NCBI GenBank assembly: GCA_040758525.1
Contig: JBFLVQ010000083.1
Location: 1-20,824 of the forward strand
Length of the DNA stretch: 20,824 nucleotides
Direction: 5' to 3'
DNA from: JBFLVQ01 sp040758525
GTDB lineage: Bacteria > Acidobacteriota > Blastocatellia > Chloracidobacteriales > JADJPF01
Shown: positions 1 to 7,409 of the stretch, one piece after another
Position numbering within the stretch: the first letter of the stretch is position 1
Layout: each line of letters opens with the position of its first letter
Made by a program: the position numbers and the translations under genes
The notes under the pieces: model-generated
Databases searched by the model: none
The model's input: only the letters and a program-made list of their open reading frames with translations
What the model was told of the DNA's origin: nothing

Positions 1-35
1 GATAGTGATTTTGTTACTGCTCAAATTATCAGCCC

Positions 36-65
36 TTGTGGTGGCTCTTGGATACCATAGATAAT
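36..65 (+). promoter_or_regulatory. Possible sigma70-type promoter of the kinase gene
   Basis: A GATAAT hexamer at 60-65 (five of six to TATAAT) lies 18 bases after TTGTGG at 36-41 (three of six to TTGACA). It sits about 40 bases upstream of the kinase start, and an AAGGA ribosome site follows at 87-91. The -35 match is poor, so this is only a candidate. Nothing else is recognisable in the first 103 bases. Confidence 0.25.
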
Positions 66-103
66 CGTTTATAGCACAGTTCTACTAAGGATCGAATAAA
101 TAT

Positions 104-3100
104 ATGAACGGTGCGAGCCTGGAACGATCAGCAGATAGACTGCCTGATCAAATAGGGCCATACCGCATTCTGGAAGTGCTAGGGCGTGGCGGAATGGGTG
201 TGGTCTATCGAGGCAAGCATAGCGAAACCGGCGAACAGGTTGCAGTAAAGACGGTTCGTGTGCCTTTTGAGAGTCTACTAGTCAGTATAAGACGTGAGAT
301 CCATGCGCTTGCTAGTATAAAACATCCTGGAGTAGTGCGTATTGTTGCGGAAGGACTGCAAGAGGGTCTGCCCTGGTATGCTATGGAGCTGCTTGATGGT
401 GTTTCACTACGTTGGTACAACTTAGATCTGGGTCCTACAGCAGCATTAAGTACGATTAATAGTGGCTCACCCATATACCCTCGCACTTTACCAGACGAAT
501 CTACTACTAAAGAACGCTTACCTGCAGCTAGCGGCACGCTCATCACACTGCTCTCTATTATTCAGCGACTATGTATGCCGCTTGCCTACCTGCATGGGGA
601 AGGGTTTGTACATTGTGACTTAAAGCCAGATAACATTCTAATACGCCCAGATGGACAGCCCGTGTTAGTAGATTTTGGTCTAATGTCCCGTTTTAGCGGA
701 GCAGTAGGACGCGAGGCGCTAGAGGTAGAAAATTTTGTTGGCGGCTCAATCGCTTATATGGCGCCTGAGCAGTTGCAAGGTGATCTGGTTGATGCACGTG
801 CTGATCTCTATTCACTCGGTTGTATACTTTATGAACTGGTGACAGGACGTCTACCGTTCCACGCTGAAACGCTTGGTCAGTTACTCACAGCACTACAACA
901 TAACTCCATTACTTTGCCGTCGCAATTGGTTGATGGTGTGCCAGCAGAATTAGACGCACTAATAGTACGTCTGCTTGCTAAGAAGCCGAGCGACCGCTTA
1001 GGCCATGCTGCCGATGTTGCAACAGTACTGGCTGGCTTGACTGGGCAATCGAATGAACCGGTGGCGGAATTGCGACCTCGCGCTTATCTATATCGTCCCC
1101 GTTTTGCGGGACGTGTGCAGATTCTACATAAGTTCCGACGTATGCTTAACCGTCTGCGTTCTGGCCATGGCGGTATTATTTTTATTGGTGGTGAGAGCGG
1201 TATTGGAAAGACCCGTTTTGTTATGGAAGCTGCCTGTGAAGCAAAAGCACAAGGCATCCCCGTCTATACCGGCGAATGTTTACCACTCTCCACACTACAA
1301 TTAGCTGGCAAAGGCAGTGGCTTGCCATTACATCCACTTAAGAAATTACTCCAAACCATTGCTGATCGTTGCCGTGCACGCGGCGACACAGAAACGGAGC
1401 GCCTACTAGGACCCCGTGGTAAGGTGCTTGCGCTTTACGAACCAACTCTGCTTGGACTACCTGGACAGCAAGCCTATCCTGAAGCAGCAGAACTTCCTGT
1501 TGAAAGCGCGCGTCTACGCCTATTCAGCTATCTTGCCGATACTTTGACAGCATTTGCCGATAATAGACCATTGATATTTATTCTTGATGACCTACAGTGG
1601 GCTGATGATTTAACACTGGGATTCTTAGAATTGCTGTTGCGTGAGCGACGACTAATACAGCTTAAAATACTTGTACTAGCAACATATCGTAGCGAAGAGG
1701 TTGATCGTAGTTTGCAAGCATTGATTGAGCATTCTGCTGCTGAACGACGCCAACTCGAGCGTCTAAACGAAACCGCACTAGAAATGATGATAGGCGATAT
1801 GCTTGCACTCACTCCCCCACCATCGCTCTTTGCTCGCTTTCTTACACGCAAATCAGCAGGCAATCCTTTCTTTGTAGCAGAATACTTACGTACAGCAGTG
1901 CTTGAAGGGCTGTTCTATCGTGATGCACGTGGGAGCTGGCAAATAGCTGGCGCGGCTCAAGGTTCTCAAGCAATCTATGAATCATTGCCATTGCCCAGTT
2001 CACTGCGCGAACTGCTTAAACAACGTCTTAATAGACTCTCTCAACAGACTCAAAACTTACTTGAGATTGCTGCCGTGCTAGGACGTGAGTTTGATGCTGC
2101 TCTACTAGCTGATGCTATAGAAGCAGATGAAACCTCTCTTATGGAAGGAATCACAGAGTTGCTTGCACGTAACATTATCGAGGAGCTAGCAACAGGTTAT
2201 TTCCGTTTTGTACATGAACAGATCCGCGAGGTCGCCTATCAAGAACTAACCGATCTACAACGTAGCATATTACATCGTGCTGCCGCTAATTCGATCGAGA
2301 GCATCTATCCAGACAGTCTTAATGAATGGTTAACAGAATTAGGACAGCATTGGCAAGAGGCGGGCGAAAAGGAGAAAGCTCTCCCCTACTACCTCAAAGG
2401 CGCACGCCAAGCCGCCGCGCGTTATGCCTATGTAGAGGCAGAGCGGCTCTACCGCGCCTATCTAGCGCTTGTTGAAACACCTACGGTAGAGAGTGTTGAA
2501 GTGCACAATGAACTCTCATCAAAAATATTCTGGTATGCTGGACGTATGCAAGAAGCGATTGCTGAGAAAGAGTGTGCGCTTGCACAAGCTCGTATTCTAG
2601 GAGATCTAGCGGGTCAGTCTGCTAGTCTGCATGGATTAGCAAACATCTATAGAACATTAGAGCAACTTGATCAGTCCAGAGAATTTTATGATCAAGCTCT
2701 TGCCATCTACCGCCAGCGTGGCGACCGGCGCGGTGAAGGGATAATTCTTAGCGACTATGCAGCACTACATTTCTTTCAAAGCCGATTGAGCAAGGCTGAG
2801 CAGATGTGCGAACAAGCGCTAGTAATATTGCGTGAGGTTGGTGAGCGGCGTCATGAAGGTATTACACTAAATCGTCTTGCTATTTTGCAACATCAACAAG
2901 GTAGATCAGATCAGGCTTTTTCACTCTACAATCAAGCGATCGCGATCAATCGCGAAGTAGGAGATCGACATAATGAAGGCGCCGCCCTTACCAATATCGC
3001 GACTATCTATTTTGATGAAAGCCGTTTGCCAGAGGCTTCTGTTATGCTAGAACAGGCATTAACAATACTGCGTGAGATTGGCGACCGGCTTTCTGAAGCA

Positions 3101-3586
3101 ATACCATTACTCAATCTTGCCAATACACGCCGTGAACAAGGCCATCTTAGCGAAGCCTGGACACTCTACGAGCAGTCAAGAGAAATCTCTCACCAGGTAG
3201 GCGATCGACTCAATTACTCGGAAACACTCTGGAGTATGGCAATATTCAAGCGACAGGTAGAAGGCAATTACTCGCAAGCAACAGAATTACTCGAAGAAGC
3301 GGAAGCGATTGTAAAGGAATTGGACAATACTATATATATTGCAACCTACCTTTGCCAACGTGGACATCTTGCCCTCGCCTCTCAGGGTGATGCTGGCGCA
3401 TTGCTAGAACAGGTAGAAAAGCTTGTCTCTACCTTGCAGGTAGGCAAAAATAATCAGTTTGGTAAAGCTATTGCTCGGTTTCAACGAGCAGTTACTGCTG
3501 CCCAAGCCGGCCAGCCGCTTTGGCATGGCGAATGTTGGGAAGATCTGCCAATAGGATTACGGCAGGCTCTTACAGAAAAGAGCTAA
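104..3586 (+). CDS. Ser/Thr protein kinase fused to AAA-type ATPase and TPR repeats
   Basis: This 1160-residue signalling protein has three parts. Residues about 20-310 are a Hanks-type kinase: glycine loop GRGGMG 27-32, ATP lysine K49, helix-C glutamate E65, catalytic loop HCDLKPDN from 170, DFG 191 region and APE 220-222. The usual HRD arginine is Cys171, making it a non-RD kinase. About 45 extra residues lie before the catalytic loop. Residues about 330-720 form a PknK/MalT-like AAA ATPase with Walker A GGESGIGKT (362-370) and Walker B LIFILDD (490-496). Residues about 830-1070 hold TPR units of exactly 40 residues, marked by GDR/GER at 873, 913, 953, 993 and 1033. No membrane span is evident, so a cytoplasmic protein is likely. 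Such kinase-ATPase-TPR fusions are common in large-genome soil bacteria; the substrate is unknown. The start follows AAGGA at 87-91. The envelope glycosylation genes follow after 19 bases. Confidence 0.93.
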   Translation: MNGASLERSADRLPDQIGPYRILEVLGRGGMGVVYRGKHSETGEQVAVKTVRVPFESLLVSIRREIHALASIKHPGVVRIVAEGLQEGLPWYAMELLDGVSLRWYNLDLGPTAALSTINSGSPIYPRTLPDESTTKERLPAASGTLITLLSIIQRLCMPLAYLHGEGFVHCDLKPDNILIRPDGQPVLVDFGLMSRFSGAVGREALEVENFVGGSIAYMAPEQLQGDLVDARADLYSLGCILYELVTGRLPFHAETLGQLLTALQHNSITLPSQLVDGVPAELDALIVRLLAKKPSDRLGHAADVATVLAGLTGQSNEPVAELRPRAYLYRPRFAGRVQILHKFRRMLNRLRSGHGGIIFIGGESGIGKTRFVMEAACEAKAQGIPVYTGECLPLSTLQLAGKGSGLPLHPLKKLLQTIADRCRARGDTETERLLGPRGKVLALYEPTLLGLPGQQAYPEAAELPVESARLRLFSYLADTLTAFADNRPLIFILDDLQWADDLTLGFLELLLRERRLIQLKILVLATYRSEEVDRSLQALIEHSAAERRQLERLNETALEMMIGDMLALTPPPSLFARFLTRKSAGNPFFVAEYLRTAVLEGLFYRDARGSWQIAGAAQGSQAIYESLPLPSSLRELLKQRLNRLSQQTQNLLEIAAVLGREFDAALLADAIEADETSLMEGITELLARNIIEELATGYFRFVHEQIREVAYQELTDLQRSILHRAAANSIESIYPDSLNEWLTELGQHWQEAGEKEKALPYYLKGARQAAARYAYVEAERLYRAYLALVETPTVESVEVHNELSSKIFWYAGRMQEAIAEKECALAQARILGDLAGQSASLHGLANIYRTLEQLDQSREFYDQALAIYRQRGDRRGEGIILSDYAALHFFQSRLSKAEQMCEQALVILREVGERRHEGITLNRLAILQHQQGRSDQAFSLYNQAIAINREVGDRHNEGAALTNIATIYFDESRLPEASVMLEQALTILREIGDRLSEAIPLLNLANTRREQGHLSEAWTLYEQSREISHQVGDRLNYSETLWSMAIFKRQVEGNYSQATELLEEAEAIVKELDNTIYIATYLCQRGHLALASQGDAGALLEQVEKLVSTLQVGKNNQFGKAIARFQRAVTAAQAGQPLWHGECWEDLPIGLRQALTEKS

Positions 3587-3605
3587 TTCTCGATCAATAT
3601 ACCTT

Positions 3606-4628
3606 ATGAGATCTCGCATGAATGCAAAAAAGCTATCTGACACTATTGCGATCTCGATCATTGTGCCAGTATTCAATGAAGAGGCGAATCTGTTGGAACT
3701 ATACCGACGACTTACCAGCACAATGGTGGGTATTGGCGAGCCTTACGAGATCATTTTTGTAGATGATGGTAGTAGTGACAATAGTTTGAAGATACTCTGT
3801 GAAATTCAGCAGGCTGACTCACAGGTTACGGTTATCCAACTTTCGCGCAATTTTGGCCAGCATCCCGCCATTGTTGCTGGTCTGCACCGCGCACATGGCA
3901 ATGCTATTGTCCTTATCGACGCAGACCTACAAAATCCTCCTGAAGAGATTGGGCAACTGTATGGAAAATTTTGTGAAGGCTTTGAAGTGGTCTATGGTAT
4001 ACGTGCTGGACGTGTGGATGCAAATTGGCGGCGCTCTGGTTCACGCTTTGTGATGTGGTTGATCAGACGACTGCTTGGTATAGAGATCCCTGATGATATG
4101 ATTAGTGGCTTCCGCATTATACATCGTAAAGTGGCACAAACGCTCAATAGCATAAGAGAACAGCAGTATGACACTGCTATTATGATGCGCTGGCTAGGCT
4201 TTCGGCATGCCGGTGTGGAAGTGCAACATAATAGTCGAAATGCTGGGGAGTCAAAATATGGCACCTGGAAATTGATCTTTCTTACCCTCGATATGTTGAT
4301 AGGGTTTTCCGACTTTCCTTTACGCATTGCTAGTATTACTGGCTCGCTATTGGCGTTTGCGGCAATGATCGTCGGTCTATATATGGCAGTGCGCCGTGTG
4401 TTGGGTATTATAGATGTACCAGGCTATGCCTCAATCTTTGTTGGAGTAACATTCCTGGCAGGAATTCAATTGTTATTTCTCGGCGTGATTGGAGAGTATA
4501 TTGCGCGTATCTATCGTGAAATGAAAGGCCGCCCCTATTACGTGATTAGCGAAGTCTACAGTAGCACATCGGCAGAGACAGAAAACGAATATGGAACAAC
4601 TCAAAGAGAAAGTCATAGAGTATTTTGA
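3606..4628 (+). CDS. GT2 glycosyltransferase, DPM1/GtrB/ArnC-like
   Basis: The protein (340 residues) is a family 2 glycosyltransferase that probably moves a sugar from a nucleotide donor to a polyprenyl phosphate at the cytoplasmic membrane. The GT-A fold signatures are IIVPVFNEE (about 18-26), FVDDGSSDNS (51-60) and the metal-binding IDADLQNPP (104-112). Two hydrophobic segments near residues 233-260 and 270-300 match the C-terminal membrane hairpin of this subfamily. Its lipid-linked product would suit the GT39-like enzyme encoded two genes on. A second ATG at 3618 is equally possible; neither has a clear ribosome site. Its 3' end overlaps the methyltransferase gene by 38 bases. The sugar and acceptor cannot be read from sequence. 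Confidence 0.9.
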   Translation: MRSRMNAKKLSDTIAISIIVPVFNEEANLLELYRRLTSTMVGIGEPYEIIFVDDGSSDNSLKILCEIQQADSQVTVIQLSRNFGQHPAIVAGLHRAHGNAIVLIDADLQNPPEEIGQLYGKFCEGFEVVYGIRAGRVDANWRRSGSRFVMWLIRRLLGIEIPDDMISGFRIIHRKVAQTLNSIREQQYDTAIMMRWLGFRHAGVEVQHNSRNAGESKYGTWKLIFLTLDMLIGFSDFPLRIASITGSLLAFAAMIVGLYMAVRRVLGIIDVPGYASIFVGVTFLAGIQLLFLGVIGEYIARIYREMKGRPYYVISEVYSSTSAETENEYGTTQRESHRVF

Positions 4629-5220
4629 ACGCTGCTTAGCAGAGCATGGCGATTCACCTCAAGGTGTTGATTACAATGGTAAACAGTCTCAATACCAGCG
4701 CTTTGAAGTACTGGCTGGGATTGCCTCGCTGGCCAATAAAAGTATCCTTGATGTGGCTTGTGGACTAGGCCATTTTTATGACTTTCTTCACGAACATAGC
4801 AGTCTTCCCAAAGAATATAAAGGGGTAGATATTTCACCTGGAATGATTGAACGTGCACAGGCGCGTAATCCTCAGCTACAGTTCTGTATTGAAGATCTAC
4901 TTGCCCTACCGGCACCACCTGAACCACTCTTTGATTATGTGATCTGTTGTGGCCTCTTCCACCTACGTGCTAACAATGCCGAAGCAGAATGGACAGAGTT
5001 TACCCAATCTATGATCACACGTATGTACCAATATGCGCGTTATGGGCTAGCATTTAATATGATGACCGATCAGGTCGATTTTAAGGTTGATCGACTCTAC
5101 TACGCCGACCCTACTTACTATTTCAACTTCTGCCGTCATAATCTTAGTCGTCGCGTTTGTCTGCGCCATGATTATCCACTCTATGAATTTACTATCTATG
5201 TCTATCGACCAACTCAATGA
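4591..5220 (+). CDS. Class I SAM-dependent methyltransferase
   Basis: This is a 209-residue Rossmann-fold methyltransferase. Motif I, ILDVACGLGHFYDFL, lies near residues 53-67, and the acidic strand-2 end is VDISPGMIERA, near 79-89. The N-terminal EHGDSPQGVDYN segment is conserved in close relatives as far as I recall, which supports this upstream start although it overlaps the glycosyltransferase gene by 38 bases and has no strong ribosome site. Its stop overlaps the next start (ATGA at 5217-5220), so translation is probably coupled. The location between two glycosyltransferases suggests modification of a glycan, lipid carrier or envelope component, but the substrate is unknown. No membrane span is seen. 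Confidence 0.85.
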   Translation: MEQLKEKVIEYFERCLAEHGDSPQGVDYNGKQSQYQRFEVLAGIASLANKSILDVACGLGHFYDFLHEHSSLPKEYKGVDISPGMIERAQARNPQLQFCIEDLLALPAPPEPLFDYVICCGLFHLRANNAEAEWTEFTQSMITRMYQYARYGLAFNMMTDQVDFKVDRLYYADPTYYFNFCRHNLSRRVCLRHDYPLYEFTIYVYRPTQ

Positions 5221-6833
5221 CAGCACACTCTAGCGCAACAACCAGTAGTGAAGAGCAACGCCGCGCGCTACCTGTTATCGTGCTGGAAACACTGCTTGTC
5301 GCTATGTTGATTATAGGTTTCACAGCATTAGCAGCATTTAAGATAGGGTTTTATCCTGCTCCCTGGAAAGACGAACCCTGGTTAATGCAACCTGCTTATG
5401 AGGTGACAAAACAGGGACAAATGTGCCTGCCTATGTTTCGCCATTTTGACAACGAAGTAGGTAATCAGATATTCACCGATCCAGTCTTCACTTATCTGTT
5501 AGCTGGTTGGTTTCGCATCTATGGTTTTGGCATGACCGAAGCACGTCTGTTCAATCTTGCTTTGAGTGCGGGCGTGTTGTTGCTTGTCTACCTAATTGCA
5601 CGTCAACTAGGTGGGCATATGGCTGGCTTGGTAGCGCTAGCACTACTTATCTTCGACAATAATTACTTCACTGGCAGCCGTTTTCTACGTAATGATTTCG
5701 CTGCTATCTTCTTTGCTCTAGCAGCAGTTTGTTGCTATCTACGTGGGCGCAAGCAGGGCCATTGGTATTGGTTTCTTGCCGCTGGGGCAAGCGCAGCCAT
5801 GTCACTACTATCACATCTCAATGGTATATATGTAATTGCGCTACTAGGTCTATGGCTGCTGCGAGATCATGGCTGGCGTATCGTAAAAACACGCACGGCT
5901 TGGTTAACTGCGGCTGGTGTATTAATGTTAGCAGCGCCTTATACAGCTTACTGTTTGGCTCATAAAGAGACCTATTTAGCACAATGGCAACTCTTCACTC
6001 CAGGTCGTGCGCGCGGTCTTACTAGCGGTGGATTATGGAAGAATATTTCACAAGAGCCAGCCCGTTACCGTAATTGGCAGTATGGTGTATTGGTACTTAC
6101 AGAAAATCGTGCTGTAGGTTTTTTTCAAACTGCCACAGTACTTGCGCTGCTCTATTTGCTAGCAACAGTACTTGTGCCTCGCTGGCGTGGTTCTTTAACA
6201 ACTATGCAAGCGCGTAGTATGGTATTGATCGCGACGCTCTGGTGTGCATTCTTCTTTGCTAGTGAGGTTTCAAATAAGACCCATTCGTATTTACCACACT
6301 TGACCACTTGGTTTGCGCTTTCTATAGGCGTGGCAATAGATAATTTGGCACGCTTGATAGACCGACAACAGCGTTTCGCGCGTTTGTTAATAATGGTGCT
6401 ATCTGTTGTTGCGTTTGCTTATCTCTATTATGCGGCTGTGCCTGCCATTAAGTATTACAAATATGTGCGTACACTTACACCAATTGGACAAGAACAGACG
6501 GAACAGGCTTTCCGGGCCATAATTGGACCAGATCTGGTGCCATTAGGAAGTCCGCGACATTGGCACCTATTTGCTGCACGTGACGACTACCGCGCCTTCT
6601 CGCGCCCTTTAAGCCGACGTATTCTAACTGGCGACTTTGGCACGGAACAGTTTGCGATGATCGTGAATAATAGAGAAAAAAGGAAATTTCTTGCTGTGGC
6701 AGAGCAAGTCGATCAGCCCGCGCGTCAGTTTAGTCTACTGGCGCAACTACCAGATACACCTTACGGGCCACTCTGGATCTACTATATAGGCAATGATCTG
6801 CAGTACTTAAATAAGCCTGCGCGTCAGTTTTAA
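5217..6833 (+). CDS. GT39-like integral membrane glycosyltransferase (ArnT/PMT type)
   Basis: The 538-residue protein has many hydrophobic helices (first at about 20-42, more through about 420). The first extracytoplasmic loop carries KDEPW (Asp52-Glu53), the acidic pair typical of C-type glycosyltransferases of the PMT_2/ArnT group. SGSRFLRNDFA-like basic/acidic residues follow in the second loop region. Such enzymes take a sugar from a polyprenyl-phosphate donor and place it on lipid A, a glycan or a protein on the outer face of the inner membrane. The donor could be made by the GT2 enzyme encoded upstream. The start overlaps the methyltransferase stop by 4 bases. The soluble C-terminal tail after residue 420 is about 115 residues long. 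The acceptor is unknown. Confidence 0.82.
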   Translation: MTAHSSATTSSEEQRRALPVIVLETLLVAMLIIGFTALAAFKIGFYPAPWKDEPWLMQPAYEVTKQGQMCLPMFRHFDNEVGNQIFTDPVFTYLLAGWFRIYGFGMTEARLFNLALSAGVLLLVYLIARQLGGHMAGLVALALLIFDNNYFTGSRFLRNDFAAIFFALAAVCCYLRGRKQGHWYWFLAAGASAAMSLLSHLNGIYVIALLGLWLLRDHGWRIVKTRTAWLTAAGVLMLAAPYTAYCLAHKETYLAQWQLFTPGRARGLTSGGLWKNISQEPARYRNWQYGVLVLTENRAVGFFQTATVLALLYLLATVLVPRWRGSLTTMQARSMVLIATLWCAFFFASEVSNKTHSYLPHLTTWFALSIGVAIDNLARLIDRQQRFARLLIMVLSVVAFAYLYYAAVPAIKYYKYVRTLTPIGQEQTEQAFRAIIGPDLVPLGSPRHWHLFAARDDYRAFSRPLSRRILTGDFGTEQFAMIVNNREKRKFLAVAEQVDQPARQFSLLAQLPDTPYGPLWIYYIGNDLQYLNKPARQF

Positions 6834-6879
6834 GCGAAATTAACAGAAAAACGAAAAGGGCGAAAAACCGGCTGTGGCA

Positions 6880-7164
6880 CTAAACGGGTCTTGCCATACG
6901 GTCAACACTAAAACCAAAATTACGTAGTGTTGATTCGATCTTGGTCGCCTCATCATCAATAAGTTTGGGATCAGAGTATTTGTTGGTATTGAAACGACCG
7001 TGTAGGAGCTTTTGCGCACTTGACCCTTTAGCAACACAGCTCAGGCCGTATTTGACAGTGCCATTGACACTGAGACATTTGTGGGCATCAATAGAGATGA
7101 CACCAATCTCGTTAGAAGCAGCCCATTTGGCCAAATCATCGAGACTGTTGAAGTACTTTTCCAT
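6880..7164 (-). CDS. Small protein of unknown function (94 aa)
   Basis: I do not recognise this protein. It is 94 residues, rich in polar and charged residues, with one IGVISIDAHKCLSVNG stretch that looks like a beta hairpin and a C-terminal part reading SDPKLIDDEATKIESTL, probably helical. No membrane span or signal peptide is seen. The chosen ATG (7164-7162) is preceded by AAGGAG (7176-7171) at a 6-base spacing, one of the best ribosome sites in the window; an ATG seven codons upstream lacks one. The gene is the only one on the minus strand, facing the GT39-like gene and divergent from lpxB. The strong ribosome site and sensible composition argue that it is real. It may be a recent insertion. 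Confidence 0.62.
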   Translation of the reverse strand: MEKYFNSLDDLAKWAASNEIGVISIDAHKCLSVNGTVKYGLSCVAKGSSAQKLLHGRFNTNKYSDPKLIDDEATKIESTLRNFGFSVDRMARPV

Positions 7165-7170
7165 AATTCT

Positions 7171-7176
7171 CTCCTT
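7171..7176 (-). promoter_or_regulatory. Strong ribosome binding site deciding the start of the small minus-strand gene
   Basis: On the minus strand AAGGAG lies six bases before ATG 7164-7162. It selects this start over the in-frame ATG at 7185, which has only weak purine context. A TATACT hexamer at 7217-7212 (minus strand) could be its -10 box, but no good -35 is visible. Confidence 0.6.
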
Positions 7177-7225
7177 GGCCTGCATTTCAGTTTTTAAAGA
7201 CCGGTCCTCTCAGTATATACAGTTG

Positions 7226-7264
7226 CACCAATTTTTCTATCAGGCAAATCCAGTAAAATTGGTG
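7226..7264. repeat. Perfect 10-bp inverted repeat between divergent genes
   Basis: CACCAATTTT at 7226-7235 and AAAATTGGTG at 7255-7264 are exact reverse complements separated by 19 bases. They lie in the 245-bp stretch between the minus-strand small gene and lpxB, just upstream of a TATACT (-10-like) element read on the minus strand at 7217-7212. It could be an operator for a dimeric regulator or an RNA hairpin. No T-run follows immediately on either strand (TTATTTTTT starts 11 bases beyond the right arm), so a terminator is less likely. Confidence 0.55.
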
Positions 7265-7352
7265 GGCATGATCCTTATTTTTTGGTCGAAGTGCGTTAAA
7301 TATCATGCGGATTTTCCCGTATTTGTCAACCGTTTTTTACTATGATCAGCAC

Positions 7353-7369
7353 ATTTGCAATATGCAAAT
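7353..7369. promoter_or_regulatory. 7-3-7 palindrome upstream of lpxB (candidate operator)
   Basis: ATTTGCA (7353-7359), spacer ATA, TGCAAAT (7363-7369) form a perfect inverted repeat about 40 bases before the chosen lpxB start. The size and AT-rich symmetry suit binding by a helix-turn-helix dimer. No convincing -35/-10 pair with normal spacing could be placed around it. The rest of 7165-7409 is AT-rich and gene-free. Confidence 0.35.
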
Positions 7370-7409
7370 TGATAGCCAAAACTCGATCTTCAGGCTATTA
7401 TTGCCATTT

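Noticed and set aside
2935..2960. GCGATCGC-like clustered palindromes in the kinase gene
   Set aside because: The local GATCGCGATC pattern is a short chance run in coding sequence; I saw no clear enrichment of such an octamer elsewhere in the window.
2460..3300. A DNA tandem repeat array in the 3' part of the kinase gene
   Set aside because: The 120-base periodicity reflects TPR protein repeats; the DNA copies are too diverged to count as a nucleotide repeat.
6941..7345. A 134-codon open frame on the + strand across the small minus-strand gene
   Set aside because: It has no ribosome site, its product is an odd mix of hydrophobic runs, and it is antisense to the better-supported gene at 6880-7164; part of it runs through the inverted-repeat region.
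7305..7409. An N-terminal extension of 35 residues on LpxB from the ATG at 7305
   Set aside because: The extension has no resemblance to the LpxB N-terminus, no ribosome site, and runs through a palindrome; ATG 7410 starts right at the conserved first strand.
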